A stretch of 64,000 nt of DNA, taken from the NCBI RefSeq assembly GCF_009852415.1, contig NZ_WOXS01000002.1:620001-684000 (forward strand), in the 5' to 3' direction. Shown in pieces: positions 50,154 through 58,016 of this stretch. Source of the stretch: Streptomyces sp. Tu 3180 (GTDB taxonomy: Bacteria; Actinomycetota; Actinomycetes; Streptomycetales; Streptomycetaceae). The translations under genes and the position numbers were made by a program. Position 1 is the first letter of the stretch. Every line of letters begins with the position of its first letter. The notes beneath the pieces were generated by a model. The model searched no databases and had not been told where the DNA came from. It was given only the letters and a program-made list of their open reading frames with translations.

Positions 50154-50486
50154 TCACCGCCACGGCTCCACCTCCACCACCGCCTCCACCGGAATCGGGC
50201 CGTACACATGCGGGAACTCCTCAGCCCCGGGCTCCGGCGCCTCGTACCTCACCGGCACGTCCAGCCGCCCGGGGTCCACGACGAGCACCACCAGCTCGTC
50301 GGGCCCCTCGTAGGAGCCGTACAGGAAGGCCGCCACGGCGGGCAGTTGGGCGCGCGTCGAGCAGTGGACGAAGCCCTCCTGCGCAAGGGTGCGGCCACGC
50401 GTCGACATCCGGTACGCGCCCTGCTCACGGGCCTCGTCCCACAGGGAACGCTCGGTGATGTGGAGTATGTACGCGCGTTCGGGCAT
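50154..50486 (-). CDS. DUF952 family protein
   Basis: A 110-residue protein matching the DUF952 pattern: ILHITERSLWDEAREQGAY, then GFVHCSTRAQLPAVAAFLYG, ending FPHVYGPIPVEAVVEVEPW. It is distantly related to the glutathione-S-transferase-like or ADP-ribosyl-transferase-like folds proposed for the family; the reaction is not known. It starts 18 bp downstream of the DUF5995 stop on the same strand, so the two are probably co-transcribed. Confidence 0.92.
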   Translation of the reverse strand: MPERAYILHITERSLWDEAREQGAYRMSTRGRTLAQEGFVHCSTRAQLPAVAAFLYGSYEGPDELVVLVVDPGRLDVPVRYEAPEPGAEEFPHVYGPIPVEAVVEVEPWR

Positions 50487-50503
50487 GGGCCCACGCTACG
50501 GCC

Positions 50504-51289
50504 TCACCCCGTCCCCTGCCGGGCGGAGGGCCGCTCCACGGCGCTGTCCAGACGGGCGATGACGGCCGCCACGTCATCGCTCTCGGTGCTCCGGATCAGC
50601 TCCAGGGCCGGCCGGACGAGGCCGCCCGGACGGGCTGTCAACCGTGCGAGCACGGCGGCCCGGACGTCGAGCCGTTCGAGGGTGGCCTCGCGCTCCTCTT
50701 CGTTCTGGCCGGCGAGCAGGACGGCGTTGTACCACGCCTCCTCGCGGGACTGACGGACACTGAAGTCGAGGATCCGCTCGTCCGTGCGGGCTCCGACCCG
50801 ATCCAGCAGCGACATGAGTGGCGACAGGGCGCCGAGCGAGTCCTGCACCGCCAGCGCCACCCGCGCAAGGATGTCGTTGATCAGCAGGAAGTCGCGCCGC
50901 AGCGTGTGGATGGCCTCGCCCGGGCTGGTCCGCGCGGCGGCGATGGCCAGGTCGAGGTTGATGTGCGCGTTCACGCCGAGTATCAGGTGCTGGACGATGG
51001 CGGTGTCGGCGTCGTCGAGCAGTCCGAACGCCTCGCGCCAGCACCGCGGCCCGCTCCGGTCACGGCGCCACGCCTCGTACGCGTCGAAGTAGCGGTTGCC
51101 GAAGAGCGTGTCGAAACGGTCCATCCGGGCGCCGTCGTCGAACAGCCCACCGTGGATGGCCGTGCGGACCTCGACGGTCACCTGCCGGTACAGCGCCGCG
51201 AAGTACCCGACCCGGTCACCGGTGCGGCCGGCCTCCCGCACGATCCCGGCCAGCCCGTCCACGACATCGTCGATGTTCTCTGCCGCCAT
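50504..51289 (-). CDS. DUF5995 family protein
   Basis: A 261-residue helical protein of the DUF5995 family, common in Streptomyces, with no known function. Recognisable parts are FAALYRQVTVEVRTAIHGGLFDD (first 20 residues: FAALYRQVTVEVRTAIHGGL), FDTLFGNRYFDAYEAWR and the central HLILGVNAHINLDLAIAAAR. The ATG at 51289 is chosen because GGGGAG lies just upstream. It precedes the DUF952 gene by 18 bp. Confidence 0.9.
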   Translation of the reverse strand: MAAENIDDVVDGLAGIVREAGRTGDRVGYFAALYRQVTVEVRTAIHGGLFDDGARMDRFDTLFGNRYFDAYEAWRRDRSGPRCWREAFGLLDDADTAIVQHLILGVNAHINLDLAIAAARTSPGEAIHTLRRDFLLINDILARVALAVQDSLGALSPLMSLLDRVGARTDERILDFSVRQSREEAWYNAVLLAGQNEEEREATLERLDVRAAVLARLTARPGGLVRPALELIRSTESDDVAAVIARLDSAVERPSARQGTG

Positions 51290-51488
51290 GCCGACTCCCC
51301 TTTCGCCGTCCCCTCGTCCGGCCCGCACTCCGGCTGCTGCCCGCGGTGCCGACCACGGCTCCGTCCTACCACCGCGCACCGGGAAGGGCCCCCGCTCTGC
51401 GGGAACCGGGACGGGAACCCCGCTCGCCTCCCCGCCCGGACCACGGCAACCACCGGCTCAGCACACGACGTCCCACCGGAACACCGGA

Positions 51489-52379
51489 TCAGAACGGCAG
51501 GTTGGGGACGAGGCAGACCGCCGCGCCCCCCAGCGGGACGAGGCCCAGCGCCGTGAGCAGCACGGTGCGCAGGACGAAGGCGAACGTGAGGGGGCGGCTT
51601 GCGCGGGCAGGGTGCTCGGGGTCGTACACGAGATCGGCCCGACCGGTGATCACCGCACCGGAGAAGTCCCGGACGGACACGACCGGGGGGACGCCCCGCA
51701 TCATCCGCCCGTCGACCGTGGTGAAGGTCAGCTTGGAGAAGATCCAGAGGTGGGCTCCCTCGGACCGGATGCGCACATGGCCGTCCGCCTCGCCGACCAC
51801 CCCGACACCGCGCCGCCGCAGCAGCCACAGGGAGCGTACGCGGCGGGCCGTCCGCCACAGCGCTGCTCCCCCGATCAGACCGAGGACGCCCGCGACGCTC
51901 AGCGAGAACGCGGCCAGGCCGTCCTCGAGCGGGCTCATCCATCCCAGCAGGGACAGCAGCAGCGTGTAACCCGCCAGGAGCGACCCGGCCCGCACGGCCC
52001 GCCGGCCCCGCGGACCCGGCGCGTACGAGGGCGGAGGCTGCGTCCGCACCTGTATCAGCGCGTGGCCGTCCGCGGCGGGCTCCGTTGCGGTGAGGGCGGC
52101 CGTCAGTTGCCCCAGGAACGCCTCGGCGGCGCGGGCGTTGGCGGTGGGCAGCTCCAGCACTCGGCCCAGACCGTGCCGGGCACGGCCGGGATCTCCGCTG
52201 ATCCCGACACGGATGGTGCCGCCCGCGGTCGCCTCTGCGGAGGCGACCGCGCGGACAGGCAGCGTCCACGTCGTACGTCCGCGTACGACCAGCAACCGCT
52301 GCCCGTCGAAGCGGGCCGTCGTGCCTCTGCCGGCCAGGACCGTCTCCGGCGCGTCGGGCGCAGGTCCTCGCATCGACAT
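51489..52379 (-). CDS. Hypothetical membrane protein
   Basis: A 296-residue protein of unknown function. The N-terminal 130 residues are soluble and beta-rich (ARFDGQRLLVVRGRTTWTL). Two hydrophobic helices follow near residues 133-175 (AGSLLAGYTLLLSLLGWM and LSVAGVLGLIGGAALW), and another at the C-terminus (VLLTALGLVPLGGAAVCLV). Between them lies a soluble stretch with LWIFSKLTFTTVDGRMMRGV. The layout suggests a membrane-anchored protein with a PH-like domain, but I cannot name it. It stands alone; the 199 bp to its left hold nothing convincing. Confidence 0.8.
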   Translation of the reverse strand: MSMRGPAPDAPETVLAGRGTTARFDGQRLLVVRGRTTWTLPVRAVASAEATAGGTIRVGISGDPGRARHGLGRVLELPTANARAAEAFLGQLTAALTATEPAADGHALIQVRTQPPPSYAPGPRGRRAVRAGSLLAGYTLLLSLLGWMSPLEDGLAAFSLSVAGVLGLIGGAALWRTARRVRSLWLLRRRGVGVVGEADGHVRIRSEGAHLWIFSKLTFTTVDGRMMRGVPPVVSVRDFSGAVITGRADLVYDPEHPARASRPLTFAFVLRTVLLTALGLVPLGGAAVCLVPNLPF

Positions 52380-52582
52380 GGGCGGATCCTACGGACCGGG
52401 CGGACGCGCGTCCCGTCGATTGCGGCCTCGGCGACCGAGTCCGGGTCCCGGGTCGGCCGGGCGACGGACGACATGCTCGACGACGTTCCCGCCCCGGGGG
52501 AACCGACCCGGGGCTGTCCCCCCGCATGCCGAACTGTTCCAGCGGACACTCCCTGCGGGGTGTCGCCGCTCCAGAGCCCCCC

Positions 52583-53410
52583 TCATGGCGCGAAGTCCGC
52601 CTTGTGGTCCTCGGCCCACTCCGCGAACGTGCGCGCCGGGCGGCCGGTGACCTCCTCGACCGTCGACGTGATCTCGGGCCGGGAGCCGACCATCGCCGCG
52701 AAGGACTTCAGCACGGCCCGCACCGTCTGCCGTGGCAGGTCGGGGAAGAAGGCCGCTTCCGCCTCCGCGACGGGAATCTCGAGGTAGGTCAGGTCCCGCC
52801 CGAGCACCCGTCCGATGGCCGCGACCTGCCCTGCGTTCGTCACCGCCCCGGGTCCGGTGAGCCGGTGGACGGCGCCCTCGTGACCCGCGTCGAGCAGGGA
52901 ACGCTCGGCCACCGCGGCAATGTCGTCCTCATGGATCGGCGCGCTGACGGCGTCAGCGAACGGACCGCGCACGGTGTCGCCCGCGCGGATCTGCCCAGCC
53001 CACTGGAGGGCGTTCGCGGAGAACGCGTTGGGGCGCAGGAAGGTCCACTCCAGGCCGCTGTCCCGGACCAGTTGCTCGGCTCGCGCGTGCCTCACGTGGA
53101 TGGGGTGGGTTTCGTCGGCGCCTTCCTGAATGATTCCCGAGGAGAGCAGGACCACGTGTCGTACGCCGGCGGCGCGGGCCTTGGCGAGGACGGTGCCCGT
53201 GCGGTCCCCGGTGGCCTGCAGGTGCAGGAAGAGCTTCACCGCTCCGTCGAACAGCCCGGCCGACTCAGGACGCGTCACCTCCGCCCCCGCGGGAAGCGCG
53301 GCGCGTTCCGCGTCGCGGCGGCTCACCGCCCGCACGGGCCGCCCTCCGGCGACGAGCCGCTCGACAAGGGCACGGCCGACGTTCCCGGTGGCACCGGTCA
53401 CTACGATCAC
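52583..53410 (-). CDS. NmrA-like NAD(P)-binding oxidoreductase or epimerase
   Basis: A 275-residue atypical short-chain dehydrogenase-fold protein: MIVVTGATGNVGRALVERL (Rossmann GxxGxxG), VSRRDAERAAL, LSSGIIQE, WTFLRPNAFSANALQW and a C-terminal TFAEWAEDHKADFAP. NmrA-like members bind NAD(P)H and act as quinone reductases or redox sensors. The start is GTG 53410 with a strong AAAGGAG site. Upstream on the same strand is a small hypothetical gene and then a SoxR/MerR-type promoter, so redox-dependent induction is likely. As far as I recall, an NAD(P)-binding gene of this type (SCO1178) belongs to the SoxR regulon of S. coelicolor. Confidence 0.9.
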   Translation of the reverse strand: MIVVTGATGNVGRALVERLVAGGRPVRAVSRRDAERAALPAGAEVTRPESAGLFDGAVKLFLHLQATGDRTGTVLAKARAAGVRHVVLLSSGIIQEGADETHPIHVRHARAEQLVRDSGLEWTFLRPNAFSANALQWAGQIRAGDTVRGPFADAVSAPIHEDDIAAVAERSLLDAGHEGAVHRLTGPGAVTNAGQVAAIGRVLGRDLTYLEIPVAEAEAAFFPDLPRQTVRAVLKSFAAMVGSRPEITSTVEEVTGRPARTFAEWAEDHKADFAP

Positions 53411-53514
53411 GGGGTCTCCTTTTCGATCTCGAGTCGATCACCTGTGGCCCTTCCGTCCCCAGGAGAGGTGATCAATCCGCCACATCGGCGGGGAGGGCCA
53501 CTCACACTTGCGTT

Positions 53515-53832
53515 TCAACTCCTGCGGCCCCGCCGCCTCCAGGGGGCGGCGCGACCGCGGAGGCAGGGCGTCACGAGCCGCAACGGGGCAAGCAGCGGCG
53601 CCCCTCGGAGGGACGTGACGTCCGACCACAGGACGCGCACCGCGGTCGCCTGCCGCGCGGGAAGACGGGACACCTCGTCCCGGGTCCTGACAGCGTCGGC
53701 CCGTGCGGCCCGTACTGCCTGTGCGCGGATCCACCGCTGCGGCTGGGTGATGCCGATCCCGGCGAGGGCGGCCCGGCTCCGGCAGCCGATGGGCTGCCGG
53801 ACCAGTTCGGTGTCGTTGCGCGAGTACTCCAC
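53515..53832 (-). CDS. Small hypothetical protein, first gene after the SoxR-type promoter
   Basis: A possible 105-residue product from GTG 53832, which has GGAGGG nine bases upstream. It begins VEYSRNDTELVRQPIGCRSR and is rich in Arg and Ala, with no recognised domain. It lies directly after the SoxR/MerR-type promoter and 104 bp before the NmrA-like gene. Codon use is consistent with coding, but it could also be a decayed remnant or an untranslated leader. Confidence 0.4.
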   Translation of the reverse strand: MEYSRNDTELVRQPIGCRSRAALAGIGITQPQRWIRAQAVRAARADAVRTRDEVSRLPARQATAVRVLWSDVTSLRGAPLLAPLRLVTPCLRGRAAPWRRRGRRS

Positions 53833-53874
53833 GGCCGGTCCCTCCGTCTGCGCCGGGGCTGGTTCGACGAGACG

Positions 53875-53905
53875 ACCGTAGAACCTCAACTCGACTTGAA
53901 GTCAA
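53875..53905 (-). promoter_or_regulatory. SoxR/MerR-type promoter with 19-bp spacer
   Basis: On the minus strand, TTGACT (53905-53900) and TACGGT (53880-53875) form -35 and -10 boxes separated by 19 bp. The spacer region carries the dyad CTTCAAGTCGAGTTGAGG, one mismatch from symmetrical and close to the SoxR box CCTCAAGTTAACTTGAGG. An over-long spacer with a central dyad is diagnostic of promoters activated by MerR-family proteins. It reads towards the small gene at 53832 and the NmrA-like gene. Confidence 0.8.
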
Positions 53906-54070
53906 AGCGCTTCGGCGACCTGGCGCCGCACCTGGGGGTGCCCCGTACGCGGAGGTGCCCGTGTCCGTCCACGGGCGGACACGGGCGGACATCGGCATAC
54001 GTCCGGGGGCCGACACCGTTCAGGCCGTGGACGGACGCTCCGGGCGGGCCCGCTGCCTAGCCTCACCGGT

Positions 54071-55237
54071 ATGGATCATCTGCCTCGCGGCGCAGCCGCC
54101 GCCCTGCTCGGTCTGTCCCTCTCCCTTCTCGGCACGGGCGTGGCCCAAGCCGCACCACCCGCGCCCACGGCGGTGTCGTCAGTCGCCGAGACCGCCCGCG
54201 TACGCCTCGAACTGCCGCCGCCCACCGGGGCGTACGCGGTGGGCCGTGACACCTTGCACCTCGTCGACGGGAGCCGCCCCGACCACTGGGTGCCGGAGGC
54301 CGGGGCGCGTGAGCTGATGGTGTCGATGTACTACCCGGCACGGCCCGGCGGCGGCCGGACGGCCCCGTACATGACCGCCGCCGAGGCCCAGGCCTTCATC
54401 GACGACCGGCGACTGACCGACGTGGTGTCCGCCAGGACGCTCAGCGGCACCCGCACCAACGCCCGCCCCGGCGCCGCGCCCGTACGCGGGAAGTTCCCCC
54501 TCGTCGTGCTGTCGCCCGGCTTCACCGTCAACCGCTCCACCCTGACCCTGCTCGCCGAGGAACTGGCGAGCCGGGGGTACGTGGTCGCCTCCGTCGACCA
54601 CGCCTACGAGTCGGTCGGCACGGCCTTTCCCGGTGGGCGCCTCCTGAACTGCGTCGCCTGCGAGAAGACCTCCTCCAGTGGGTACGACGAGGTGCCCAGG
54701 GGCCGGGCCGAGGACGTGTCCTTCCTCCTCGACCGGCTGCTCGCCGACCGGCACGCCGCCTGGCGGCACGCCCGCATGATCGACCCCACGAGGATCGGCA
54801 TGGCCGGCCACTCCGTCGGCGGCGCCTCCGCCGCAACGGCCATGGCGGGTGACCAGCGGGTCCGCGCCGGGGCCAACATGGACGGTTCCTTCATGGAGCC
54901 GGTCCCGGCACAGGGCCTGGGCGGGCGCCCCTTCATGCTGCTGGGCACCGACGACGGCGACCGCTCCTGGACACGTGACTGGCCGCTCCTCGACGGCTGG
55001 AAGCGCTGGATCGGCGTCACCGGCGCGGAACACTTCACGTTCACGGACGTGCCCGTCCTCGGTGACCAGCTCGGCCTCCTGCCGCCGGAGGAGCCCTTGT
55101 CGGGCAAGCGGTCGCAGGAGATCACCCGCGCGTACGTGACGGCGTTCTTCGACCTGCACCTGAAGGGCGTGGACCGGAAGCTGCTGGACGGGCCGACCGC
55201 CGAGCACCCGGAGGTGGTCTTCCGCACGGAAGGCTGA
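54071..55237 (+). CDS. Secreted alpha/beta-hydrolase (PAF-acetylhydrolase-like lipase/esterase)
   Basis: A 388-residue exported hydrolase. The signal peptide covers about residues 1-28 (hydrophobic AALLGLSLSLLGTGVAQA, cleavage likely at AQA-A). The nucleophile elbow is GHSVGG (near residue 240), an oxyanion-type LSPGFTVNRS lies near residue 150, and a late acid and His are consistent with ITGAEHFTF-like context (GVTGAEHFTFTD near residue 317). The pattern resembles platelet-activating-factor acetylhydrolase and related polyester or lipid esterases. A -10-like TAGCCT lies 12 bp before the ATG, so the leader may be very short. It is a stand-alone gene. Confidence 0.88.
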   Translation: MDHLPRGAAAALLGLSLSLLGTGVAQAAPPAPTAVSSVAETARVRLELPPPTGAYAVGRDTLHLVDGSRPDHWVPEAGARELMVSMYYPARPGGGRTAPYMTAAEAQAFIDDRRLTDVVSARTLSGTRTNARPGAAPVRGKFPLVVLSPGFTVNRSTLTLLAEELASRGYVVASVDHAYESVGTAFPGGRLLNCVACEKTSSSGYDEVPRGRAEDVSFLLDRLLADRHAAWRHARMIDPTRIGMAGHSVGGASAATAMAGDQRVRAGANMDGSFMEPVPAQGLGGRPFMLLGTDDGDRSWTRDWPLLDGWKRWIGVTGAEHFTFTDVPVLGDQLGLLPPEEPLSGKRSQEITRAYVTAFFDLHLKGVDRKLLDGPTAEHPEVVFRTEG

Positions 55238-55466
55238 CCAGGCGGAAGGGGAAGGAGCGAAGGCAGGCCCCGTGCCCTTCGGCCGGCGCCGGCCGGCGGC
55301 TTGCCCGTGAGCTCGGCGGCCCGGGCCCCGTCGCGGGTCCTGCCGTCGGCCTCGGCGGCAGGCGTCCGTCATGCGCGCCGAGGCGTCACCCCGCTCGCCC
55401 ACGCGGGGCGCCTCGGCTTCGCCGCGATCGCAGGTCCAGTGACCAGTCACCGGCTTCCGGTGCGGC

Positions 55467-56320
55467 TCACGCGAAGTCGTACGCCGCCCAGTCGGTGACC
55501 CGGACGTATCCGATGCGCTGGTAGAGGGCGTTGCTGGTGGGGTTGGCCGCGTTCGTGTACAGCACGACCTCCTCGGCACCCGCGGCCAGCGCGGCCCGGC
55601 TCACCTCGACCGTCACGGCGCCCGCGTAGCCGCGGCCGCGCAGGTGGGCCGGGGTGTAGACGGGGTCCACCCGGACCATGCCGGCGACCGTCGGGTTCAC
55701 GCCCGCCATGGAGACGGGCGTGCCGTCCGGGGTCTCCCAGAAGGTGTAGCGCTTCTCGGCGAAGCGCGTGTCCGCCCAGGAGGCGGCGTCGACGGTGACG
55801 GCCTCCCCGACGTCCGCGGCGAACTCGCGGCACCAGCGCACGAGGTGCTCGTGGTCCTGCTCGCCCACGAGCCGGCCCCGGCCCGCCGGGACCGGCTCCG
55901 GCGGGGTGAGCGTGCCGAGGCGGTACAGGTGGAGCCGGACGCGGAGCGTCGGCGTTGCTCCTGTGTGCCGCTGCCAGGACTCGGCGAACGCGGCGGCGGT
56001 GTGGTGGTCCGCGGTGACGCCGGAGAACGTGTGGCCGAGGCGGGTCAGCCGGGCGGCGAGGGCGTCGGCCCGCTCGGGGAGAGCGGGGTGAGGGTCAGCC
56101 GACGGGTCGGCGGGCGGTAGAAGATCGCCCGGGTCCCGCCCTGCGACTCCAGCCGGCCGAAGAGGACGCTTCCGGGGTCGAACGCGCCCGGGCGGGTCCG
56201 CCACTTCTCCATCACGGTGAGCGGCGTGTTGTGCAGCACGGGGCGCGAGCGGAGGAAGTCCGCGGAACGGGCGTGGAATTCGTCGATGTCTTCGGTGAGG
56301 TGCCAGGCATCCGGGCGCAT
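55467..56320 (-). CDS. GNAT-family acetyltransferase with an apparent frameshift
   Basis: N-acetyltransferase of about 284 residues. The ATG at 56320 opens MRPDAWHLTEDIDEFHARSA, with VLFGRLESQGGTRAIFYRPP, and then runs out of homology at TPLSPSGP. From about 56070 the protein continues in another frame as ERADALAARLTRLGHTFSGV and reaches the GNAT acetyl-CoA loop VYTPAHLRGRGYAGAVTVEV and the C-terminal NALYQRIGYVRVTDWAAYDF. Adding one base to the G4 run at 56076-56079 restores a single frame. Substrate unknown. Confidence 0.8.
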
Positions 56321-56539
56321 GCTTCATGATCCCGCACGCACCCGGCTCCGGGGACCGATACCCGATGCGTGGCCGTCGTGCCCCATATGCGCCGCCGACT
56401 GTGTCCGGTTGCAGGGGAGTTGCCCTTGCCCAGTGGCCGGCGCCGGGACTCCTGCGGGCCGGGCACCGGGCGGAGCGAGAGGCGGTTCCGATCGGACTGT
56501 CGGGCAGCCTGCGGTCGTGGAGGCCGGAACGGACGACGA

Positions 56540-56800
56540 AGGCCGGCGGCGGACACCCGGGAGCCCTGTTCCACGTCGGTGACGGCGCGCGGCTGAAGGC
56601 GGAGGGCTACGGCGGCCACCCGGTGAAGGTCCGGGTCCGTCGTCGCCGGCCCGGCCAAGTGATCGCCCGGCTCGACGACGCCGGCTTCACGGTCGAGACG
56701 CACAGGACGCTCGGCTCGGCCGGGAGCACACTCGGGGAATCCTCCTCGCTCGCCGCCGGCCCGATCCCCGGCAGGGCCCCACCCGGTGACGAGCAGGCGG
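56540..56800 (+). pseudogene. Remnant of a SAM-dependent methyltransferase
   Basis: The 650-bp stretch before the phosphotransferase-like gene has no intact gene. The + strand holds a fragment ALFHVGDGARLKAEGYGGHP, then RPGQVIARLDDAGFTVETHR, which matches the C-terminal part of small class I methyltransferases (LSFHVGDE..H, then the closing beta hairpin). The N-terminal SAM-binding part is missing or scrambled, and the fragment runs into low-complexity sequence. It is a decayed gene, called from pattern only. Confidence 0.5.
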
Positions 56801-56979
56801 AACCTTTCCGGGGGGTTCTCCCGGTGGGGTGAGGCAGTGCGGATGGGGCAGGACGGGCGGGTGAGCAGGCCGCGCCGGGTGGTCCACCGGTTCCCAGGGG
56901 CCTCGTCCCCCGCGGCAGCGGAGCGGCGCCCGCCGACATCCGTTTCGTGCGGATGCGGGACGCCCCCTACTGTGGCGCG

Positions 56980-57513
56980 GTGACGATTCGGATGATCATT
57001 CTCAACGGTGGTTCCAGCTCGGGGAAGTCCGGGATCGTACGGTGTCTGCAGGCCGTGCTGCCGGAGCCGTGGCTGGCGTTCGGGATCGACACGTTCGTCG
57101 ACGCCCTGCCCGCGAGGATGCAGGCGTCGGACGCGGGGATCACGTTCGCCGCGGACGGCGGGGTGAGCGTCGGACCGGACTTCCGGGCGCTGGAGGCCGC
57201 CTGGGCGGAGGGCGTCGCGGCGACGGCCCGTGCGGGCGCCAGGATCATCGTCGATGACGTCTTCCTGGGCGGAGCGGCGTCCCAGCAGCGGTGGCGGAAG
57301 GCGCTGGACGGACTGGACGTGCTGTGGGTCGGCGTCAGGTGTGAGGGCGCGGTCGCCGCAGGCCGCGAGATCGCACGGGGAGACCGCGTCCGGGGGATGG
57401 CCGCGTCGCAGGCGGATGCGGTGCACGAGGGGGTGTTCTACGACCTGGAGGTGGACACGACCCACACCGAGTCCCTGTCGTGTGCGCGAACCATCGCCGC
57501 CCACGTCAGCTGA
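56980..57513 (+). CDS. Chloramphenicol phosphotransferase-like kinase
   Basis: A 177-residue P-loop kinase of the chloramphenicol 3-O-phosphotransferase (CPT) family, known from the chloramphenicol producer. The Walker A loop is [10 protein letters not shown] near residue 10, followed by [14 protein letters not shown] (the family's Asp near residue 37) and [10 protein letters not shown] (Walker B-like). The C-terminal half has [20 protein letters not shown] with ARGDR nearby. The start is a GTG, with an in-frame ATG four codons later as an alternative; no good ribosome site is seen. It sits between two decayed genes and its substrate is unproven; many CPT-family members are not resistance enzymes. 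Confidence 0.85.
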   Translation: MTIRMIILNGGSSSGKSGIVRCLQAVLPEPWLAFGIDTFVDALPARMQASDAGITFAADGGVSVGPDFRALEAAWAEGVAATARAGARIIVDDVFLGGAASQQRWRKALDGLDVLWVGVRCEGAVAAGREIARGDRVRGMAASQADAVHEGVFYDLEVDTTHTESLSCARTIAAHVS

Positions 57514-57880
57514 TCGCCGGATCGGCCGACGGCCGCCTCGGTCGCGCGCCCGGCGGCTGCGGTGTCGCCGGGTGCGGTGGCGAGTGGTGTCCCAGCGGAC
57601 GGGTGACCAGCGCGTCGGCCGGGGCGCCGGGCCGTCCCACGACGAGATGACCGCGGCCGGGCACGGTCGGCGCGGCCCGGGACTCGCTTCCGCGCGTTCG
57701 ACGGCGCGGTGGAGCGGGGTGGCCACGTCGTGGCGGCCGCCGACGACCAAGGCGGGGCCGCGATGCGCGGCAGGTCCGCGCGCAGGTCGTGGGCGGCGAG
57801 GACGTCGCAGCGGGCGGCGTGACCCGCGGGGTCGGCGGCGTCGAGCGTGTTCAGCAGGGCGCTGCCCGGGGGCCGACCCG
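57506..57880 (-). pseudogene. Truncated alpha/beta-hydrolase (3-oxoadipate enol-lactonase-like) remnant
   Basis: The minus strand encodes, in three different frames in sequence, pieces that match the C-terminal third of PcaD-like hydrolases: ALLNTLDAADPAGHAARCDV, then ALVVGGRHDVATPLHRAVE (catalytic Asp region) and TVPGRGHLVVGRPGAPADAL (catalytic His region). The N-terminal two thirds, including the nucleophile, are absent. Two frameshifts and the truncation make this a true pseudogene. Its end overlaps the phosphotransferase-like gene by a few bases. Confidence 0.65.
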
Positions 57881-57981
57881 GCGGCGGTCGGAGGATCCGC
57901 GAACCAGCGTGCGGGGCCGGTCTGCCGCAGTGAGCCGGCGGCGCGCTTCAAGGAGCCGTCCGCTCCCGGCCGAGGAGGAGT

Positions 57982-57993
57982 GTACGTTCGTAC
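57982..57993. promoter_or_regulatory. GTACG-TT-CGTAC palindrome in the MFS promoter
   Basis: A perfect five-base inverted repeat GTACGTTCGTAC lies 24 bp upstream of the transporter ATG, just before a -10-like CGATAG at 58001-58006. The position fits an operator for a repressor of the transporter; no regulator gene is adjacent. Confidence 0.45.
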
Positions 57994-58016
57994 GCTCTGA
58001 CGATAGGCTCCCGGTC

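Noticed and set aside
53955-54317. Plus-strand frame upstream of the secreted hydrolase
   Set aside because: It overlaps the hydrolase gene in another frame and has no ribosome site or recognisable sequence.
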